From assembly GCF_040054535.1 (NCBI RefSeq), contig NC_090783.1, forward strand, positions 871,001-935,000: a DNA stretch of 64,000 nt, written 5' to 3'. Below are positions 59,101 to 64,000 of this stretch, in pieces. The notes under the pieces were generated by a model, which saw nothing but the letters and a program-made list of their open reading frames with translations, made no database searches and was not told where the DNA came from. The position numbers and the translations under genes are program-made. Source of the stretch: Antennarius striatus. Lineage: Eukaryota > Chordata > Actinopteri > Lophiiformes > Antennariidae. Each line of letters opens with the position of its first letter. Positions within the stretch are counted from its first letter, which is position 1.

Positions 59101-61204
59101 ACAGTAGTCCCTACAGTAATCCCTACAGTAGTCCCTACAGTAGTCCCTACAGTAATCCCTACAGTAGTCCCTACAGTAGTCCCTACAGTAATCCCTACAG
59201 TAATCCCTACAGTAGTCCCTACAGTAATCCCTACAGTAATCCCTACAGTAATCCCTACAGTAATCCCTACAGTAATCCCTACAGTAACCCCTACAGTAAT
59301 CCCAACAGTAATCCCTACAGTAATCCCTACAGTAATCCCTACAGTAACCCCTACAGTAATCCCTACAGTAATCCCTACAGTAACCCCTACAGTAACGCCG
59401 ACAGTAATCCCTACAGTAATCCTGACAGTAATCCCTACAGTAGTCCCTACAGTAATCCCTACAGTAACCCCTACAGTAGTCCCTACAGTAATCCCTACAG
59501 TAATCCCTACAGTAGTCCCTACAGTAATCCCTACAGTAGTCCCTACAGTAATCCCTACAGTAATCCCTACAGTAGTCCCTACAGTAATCCCTACAGTAAT
59601 CCCTACAGTAATCCCTACAGTAGTCCCTACAGTAGTCCCTACAGTAATCCCTACAGTAGTCCCTACAGTCATCCCTACAGTCATCCCTACAGTCATCCCT
59701 ACAGTAATCCCTACAGTAATCCCTACAGTAATCCCTACAGTAGTCCCTACAGTAGTCCCTACAGTAATCCCTACAGTAACCCCTACAGTAGTCCCTACAG
59801 TAATCCCTACAGTAATCCCTACAGTAATCCCTACAGTAGTCCCTACAGTAATCCCTACAGTAGTCCCTACAGTAATCCCTACAGTAATCCCTACAGTAAT
59901 CCCTACAGTAGTCCCTACAGTAATCCCTACAGTAATCCCTACAGTAGTCCCTACAGTAGTCCCTACAGTAGTCCCTACAGTAATCCCTACAGTAGTCCCT
60001 ACAGTAATCCCTACAGTAATCCCTACAGTAGTCCCTACAGTAATCCCTACAGTAGTCCCTACAGTAATCCCTACAGTAATCCCTACAGTAATCCCTACAG
60101 TAGTCCCTACAGTAGTCCCTACAGTAATCCCTACAGTAATCCCTACAGTAATCCCTACAGTAGTCCCTACAGTAGTCCCTACAGTAATCCCTACAGTAAT
60201 CCCTACAGTAGTCCCTACAGTAGTCCCTACAGTAGTCCCTACAGTAGTCCCTACAGTAATCCCTACAGTAATCCCTACAGTAATCCCTACAGTAGTCCCT
60301 ACAGTAATCCCTACAGTAATCCCTACAGTAGTCCCTACAGTAATCCCTACAGTAATCCCTACAGTAATCCCTACAGTAATCCCTACAGTAATCCCTACAG
60401 TAGTCCCTACAGTAACCCCTACAGTAATCCCTACAGTAGTCCCTACACTAGTCCCTACACTAGTCCCTACAGTAATCCCTACAGTAATCCCTACAGTAAC
60501 CCCTACAGTAGTCCCTACAGTAACCCCTACAGTAATCCCTACAGTAGTCCCTACAGTAATCCCTACAGTAATCCCTACAGTAGTCCCTACAGTAATCCCT
60601 ACAGTAGTCCCTACAGTAATCCCTACAGTAATCCCTACAGTAATCCCTACAGTAATCCCTACAGTAATCCCTACAGTAACCCCTACAGTAGTCCCTACAG
60701 TAATCCCTACAGTAATCCCTACAGTAGTCCCTACAGTAATCCCTACAGTAATCCCTACAGTAATCCCTACAGTAATCCCTACAGTAGTCCCTACAGTAGT
60801 CCCTACAGTAGTCCCTACAGTAATCCCTACAGTAATCCCTACAGTAACCCCTACAGTAATCCCTACAGTAATCCCTACAGTAATCCCTACAGTAATCCCT
60901 ACAGTAGTCCCTACAGTAGTCCCTACAGTAATCCCTACAGTAATCCCTACAGTAATCCCTACAGTAATCCCTACAGTCAGTACCGCTGTGGGTTCCATCC
61001 CGCACACAGAACCAGACTGAACCCACCTGCTGTCTGGAGGTGGACCTGAGGACCGAAGACACCGTCCAGGAGCTTCTGTCGTCCACAAAGCTGCTCCTGG
61101 TTCTCGTGGTTTGCTAACGTTCTTTCAAACTGCTCCATGATGTCTTCAGCAGCAGCAGTTAGTCGCTGCAGGACAAAAGCTCTCAGCGTTTGGACGTCAC
61201 ACAT
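56109..61204 (-). CDS. C2H2 zinc-finger protein, six fingers, two coding exons
   Basis: Probable nuclear DNA-binding transcription factor; targets unknown. Exon 1 (61204-61027) encodes MCDVQTLRAFVLQRLTAAAE and LLDGVFGPQVHLQTA, the N-terminal module common in fish zinc-finger families. Its GTGGGT donor is in phase with the acceptor of exon 2 (57148-56109), which starts DVQLMLVTEEAVDPEQQDL. Joined length 405 residues. Exon 2 carries an acidic middle region (IKEEPEEVQ, MKEEDDDV, MSEEDEERPQ), then six C2H2 fingers, each CxxC...HxxxH with TGEKPF-type linkers, from FSCSVCKMSF to KRHMKTH. Fingers 3 and 5 are almost the same. The 3.9-kb intron holds a LINE ORF1 relic and the large minisatellite. No defect seen. 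No orthologue name can be given. Confidence 0.88.
57240..57310. mobile_element. Short Rex3-like LINE scrap
   Basis: GGAAACTCATTTCCACCACTTG and the following TGTATCCAGGATCTTGTCCT resemble part of the LINE at 28750-28810 (GGAAACTCATTTCGGTCGCTTG). Confidence 0.5.
57437..58275 (+). mobile_element. LINE ORF1-like relic
   Basis: Interrupted frames give MMRGKAEEYDSKNMKDNLHQ, DDLEQSVHMKDVIITGIKI, PPAVLIKFDNRKHKIALLKQ, VKNVYIDENLT and KNGLIDNTWATGQQ. Together they resemble the first ORF (nucleic-acid-binding) of LINE-type elements, in which a VYVNEHLT block is common. Several stops; no reverse transcriptase follows. Lies inside the zinc-finger gene intron, opposite strand. Family uncertain. Confidence 0.55.
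58440..58580. repeat. Possible DNA-transposon terminal segment
   Basis: TACAGTAATACCTCTGTACTCGACC and the following CCGTTCTGAGG and TTTTCCCATAAGAAATAATG blocks resemble terminal segments of common vertebrate DNA transposons. I found no partner end. Confidence 0.35.
58723..58766. repeat. Perfect 20-bp hairpin with 4-base loop
   Basis: CTAGCGTCATCATGGAAGGG, loop GAAT, then its exact reverse complement. Confidence 0.95.
58877..60977. repeat. 12-bp minisatellite, about 2.1 kb
   Basis: Roughly 175 tandem copies of CCCTACAGTAAT. A main variant CCCTACAGTAGT is interspersed irregularly, with rarer versions (AGTAAC, AGTCAT, ACTAGT, CAACAG). Because 12 is a multiple of three, long stop-free frames exist on both strands (PYSN/PYSS on plus, GITVGTTV on minus). 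They have no credible start, and none is taken as a gene. It lies in the intron of the zinc-finger gene, its right end about 50 bases from the exon 1 donor. Confidence 0.97.
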
Positions 61205-61660
61205 TTTGACTCGTTCACAGCACAACTTTTCCTCCAGACACGATCCTTTACAATCTGTTCGCTGATGTGCTCCGAGTCCACAAGATGGTTTCCGGCTAGC
61301 AGGCTAAGCTAGCTGCGTTAGCTCGTCGGGGCGGAAGCAGAAAGTTTCCTTGTTGAGCGTCTTCCGGTCCAGAGAACAGAACAGAGTCTCTTCTGACAGC
61401 TGTTCACACAGAAAGACGCCAGAAAGCCTCTTTGGGATTTCTCCAAGCTTCACCGGCTGGCGAGGCCTGACAACTTCTACCGCTGCTGGGGCTGTTAGCA
61501 ATAGCCGAGCGCTGCTTCTTCTTCTCCGTTTTCCTGCTCGCTCTGCTTCCGGTTTGGCGCCACCGTCTGGACAGACACTGAATCACAACGACTTGGAGAA
61601 CTGGAGGAGTTGTGGATTCCATCCTCTTTGACATGAACCATCATCTGAACATAAAGACAC
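61205..61660 (-). promoter_or_regulatory. Probable promoter/5' UTR area of the zinc-finger gene
   Basis: CpG-bearing sequence immediately upstream of the exon 1 ATG. No TATA box seen and no start site resolved. Open frames across it on both strands look fortuitous. Confidence 0.4.
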
Positions 61661-62568
61661 CCTGATGGACTCGTCTACATTCATAAATATATCCGTCATC
61701 AGGATTCAGAACCTCCTCACACCCACAATAGTTTCAGGGCTGTCAGTCTCTGCTAAATAATTACTACTAATTTACTTTACTCTTCTAATTGTCAGGAAAA
61801 TGTTTAAACCCTCTTTATATTATTCCTCTTATTTCATCATTATGATTTCAGGTCCTTCCTACATCATTTCTTCAGCTATTAAAGAATTCATTCAATGATG
61901 TAACTTAATAAAATGACCTTTCATGGACATTTTTATTCTGTTAGATTGACTTTTGTGTCACACCCGTGTTCCCCAGATCTTTATGAGAACTTTATTCTGG
62001 TTGAAGTGTATTTTCAATAAAAAGGCAAATGTGAAGATTTTATGAATGAAAAATAAAATGGGAAAGGTTGGTAAGGAAACGACAGCACAGGAGCTGCAGG
62101 ATGTGCTGCTCTGCCTGCTACCTTGCCTTGGACCACAGTTCCTGATGAGGCTTTTTGTTTCAGTTAAATAGGCTTTAGCGACGGCTAACACTCTAGCTAA
62201 TCCTTTGTTATTACACTGGTTCTGTAGACATAGCTGAAAAAGGACAAAATCCTGGACTCGAAGAGTGGCAGCTGTTGCTAAAGCACTGGCAGGTTCCACT
62301 CATATAACAGCAAGGGGCGATGTTCACACCCAAACTAACCATGCAGCCTTCCAAAATAGCAAAGGGTTTACCCACAATTACATCATTTAAGGTTGGCAGA
62401 AATGTTGAGACAAACAAACTTGCATTTTCTTACATGTTAATGAAAGTCATTACTGAAAGTAATTACTTCAGAACATGATTCTGTTACACAGGTAGCATCT
62501 TTACCAGAGTGACATTTGTATTTTGCAAATACTTGTGAAATCTGTCTGAAACTCAATCCAAAATTGAC
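61661..62568. other. Intergenic stretch, no gene recognised
   Basis: AT-rich. A minus-strand frame at 62299-61958 has no family resemblance. Confidence 0.4.
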
Positions 62569-64000
62569 ATGGAAAACTGGGATGGGAGGACTCCCAATTC
62601 CAAATCACCCATTGATAAAGTCTTGATTGATTACACCGACATTGGATATGTCAATAAAGTTCAGGTGTTCAGTCGTTCACTACGTTGCTCCTCATTGTTG
62701 GCTAACATTCTTTCAATGCTTCACAATTTCTTAATGTTAAACAGTAACAAAACTGAAGTCATTATTATTGGGCCGAAGCATCTTAGAGATGATCTCTCTA
62801 ACATTGCAATTCACTCAGACACCATTGCTCTATCCTCCACCAGTGAAGTCAGGAACCTGGGAGTGATTTTTGATGAAGATCTGTCCTCTGATTCTCATCA
62901 AGTCTGTATCCCGGACAGACTTCTTTCACTTACGAAACATTGTTAAAGTTATAAATTTCTTATCCTTTAAAGACACAGAAAAAAATCATTCATGCCTTTG
63001 TTACTTCTAGATTGGATTACTGCAATTCCTTATTATGGGCTGTTCTAGCTCCTCTATTAGGACTCTACAGTTAGTTCAGAATGCAGCTGCCCGCTGACTG
63101 ACTGGACTGGGAGTCCTGTCCTAGCGTCACTTCATCGGCTCCCGATTAATCATAGAATACAATTCAAAGTCCCCATGATCACATGTAAAGCTCTCCACCA
63201 AGGCTCCATCTTACATTGAAGATCTTATTGAAGTACAGTATATCACCCTCCCAGGGCCCTTCGATCAGAGGATGCAGAATTTCTGGTGACCCGTCGGGTC
63301 TTTAAGAGTAGAACAGGAGGCAGAAGCTTCAGCTATCTGCCCCTTTACTCTGGAACATCTCCCAGCCTCGGTCTGGGGGGCAGACACTCTCAGCTTATTT
63401 AAGAGTAGATTAAAAACCCTCCTCTTTGATAGAGCCTACCATTAAAAATACCCCCACCCCCACTAGATATGCTGCTGTAGGCCTAGGGCATTGAGGGTAT
63501 TTTTCTCCGTCTCTCCCGTTAAAGGGAGAGACTCTAGAGCTTCTGTCTCTTCTTTCTTTATCTTTGCTCCTAGAATTTACTACTAACATTAAATCACACT
63601 CTTTCTCTGCACAACACCACTGTCTCTGTGCCTCTGTTCCACAGGTGGAGAACACGCATAGAAGACAGGATATCCAAAGGCCCGGAAGTCCTGCCCTAAA
63701 TTCAGTGACAGCGCACTATGGACATGAAACTTAAAGTGACCTATCTGCCACTCTCTCTCCCTCTCCCTCCGTCTCTTTTCCTTGACATATCTCTCTCCCC
63801 AGTGTATTTGTCTTTACCAACCAACTGGTCAAGGCGGATGACCACCCCCTAGAGCCTGGGTCCTGCCCGGAGTTTCTTCCTCAATGAGGGAGTTTTTCCT
63901 CACCACTGTCCCTTATGCTCTGGAGGGTTCAGTTGGCTTTCTATCTGTTGAGCGCTTTGAAATGTCTTCAGATGTGATTAAGCACTATATAAATAAAAGT
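62569..64000 (+). mobile_element. Rex1/L2-like LINE, 3' half
   Basis: The frame at about 62700-62900 gives NFLMLNSNKTEVIIIGPKHL and SSTSEVRNLGVIFDEDLS, the typical Rex1/L2 reverse-transcriptase C-terminal region. Broken frames follow with LDYCNS, LQLVQNAAA, LITCKALHHQ-like and SFSYLPLYSGT-like blocks. A 3' untranslated end contains GGAGTTTCTTCCTCAATGAG and finishes near AAGCACTATATAAATAAAAG at the window edge. Several stops and shifts, so dead; 5'-truncated. The 3' limit may lie just outside the window. Confidence 0.82.

Noticed and set aside
58877-60977. CRISPR-like array
   Set aside because: Units are 12 bp and contiguous, with no spacers; the window is from a vertebrate nuclear genome.
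58869-61088. Frames of 726 and 738 residues on the two strands (PYSN/PYSS and GITV/GTTV repeats)
   Set aside because: They are produced by a 12-bp tandem repeat whose length is a multiple of three. There is no ATG start, no splice context, and both strands are open at once.
61350-61634. Overlapping 93- and 76-residue frames upstream of the zinc-finger gene
   Set aside because: They lie in the presumed promoter/5' UTR, open on both strands, with no recognisable family.

Overview
The window reads as nuclear DNA of a teleost fish. Its genes are vertebrate genes split by short GT-AG introns. Its interspersed elements (Tc1-like, piggyBac-like, and LINEs resembling Rex1/L2 and Rex3/RTE) and its dense (CA)n/(GT)n tracts are typical of compact fish genomes. 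I see no rRNA, tRNA or CRISPR, and no convincing retroviral or LTR element.

Layout. (1) 1-3.6 kb: first four coding exons of SLC43A1 (LAT3), minus strand, running off the left side through a microsatellite-rich intron. (2) 6.4-18.9 kb: a complete 23-exon SERCA calcium pump gene, minus strand. Its core is most like ATP2A3, but its last exon encodes a SERCA2b-like eleventh membrane segment. Its introns hold a Tc1-like element, a LINE relic and three minisatellites. (3) 20.2-22.4 kb: POLD4, minus strand. (4) 24.8-29.2 kb: the complete 12-exon ATP receptor gene P2RX3, plus strand. (5) 30.9-54.1 kb: a C-type lectin cluster built from inverted and direct duplications. It holds four small secreted lectin genes in two inverted pairs (A/B and C/D), one intact type II membrane lectin gene (E) and one truncated copy of E. 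(6) 55-61.2 kb: a six-finger C2H2 zinc-finger gene, minus strand, whose single large intron holds LINE debris and a 2.1-kb minisatellite of 12-bp units. (7) 62.6-64 kb: the 3' part of a Rex1/L2-like LINE.

Context. In human, SLC43A1, SLC43A3, PRG2, PRG3 and P2RX3 lie together at 11q12.1 (from memory). PRG2 and PRG3 are secreted C-type lectin-fold proteins with an acidic propiece. The secreted lectins here sit beside P2RX3 and have a signal-peptide exon, acidic linker exons and a C-type lectin domain, so they are candidate fish counterparts of the PRG2/PRG3 locus. The SERCA gene in this block is unexpected relative to human, where ATP2A3 sits with P2RX1, P2RX5 and SLC43A2 on 17p13.

Most interesting structures. 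(a) Lectins A and B have almost identical promoters and signal-peptide exons (about 0.96 kb). Homology then drops sharply just inside intron 1, and the lectin domains are strongly diverged. (b) The C/D palindrome has 3.3-kb arms with very few differences. (c) A piggyBac-like insertion has its empty target site preserved in the duplicate copy. (d) The SERCA gene combines a SERCA3-like core with a SERCA2b-like tail.
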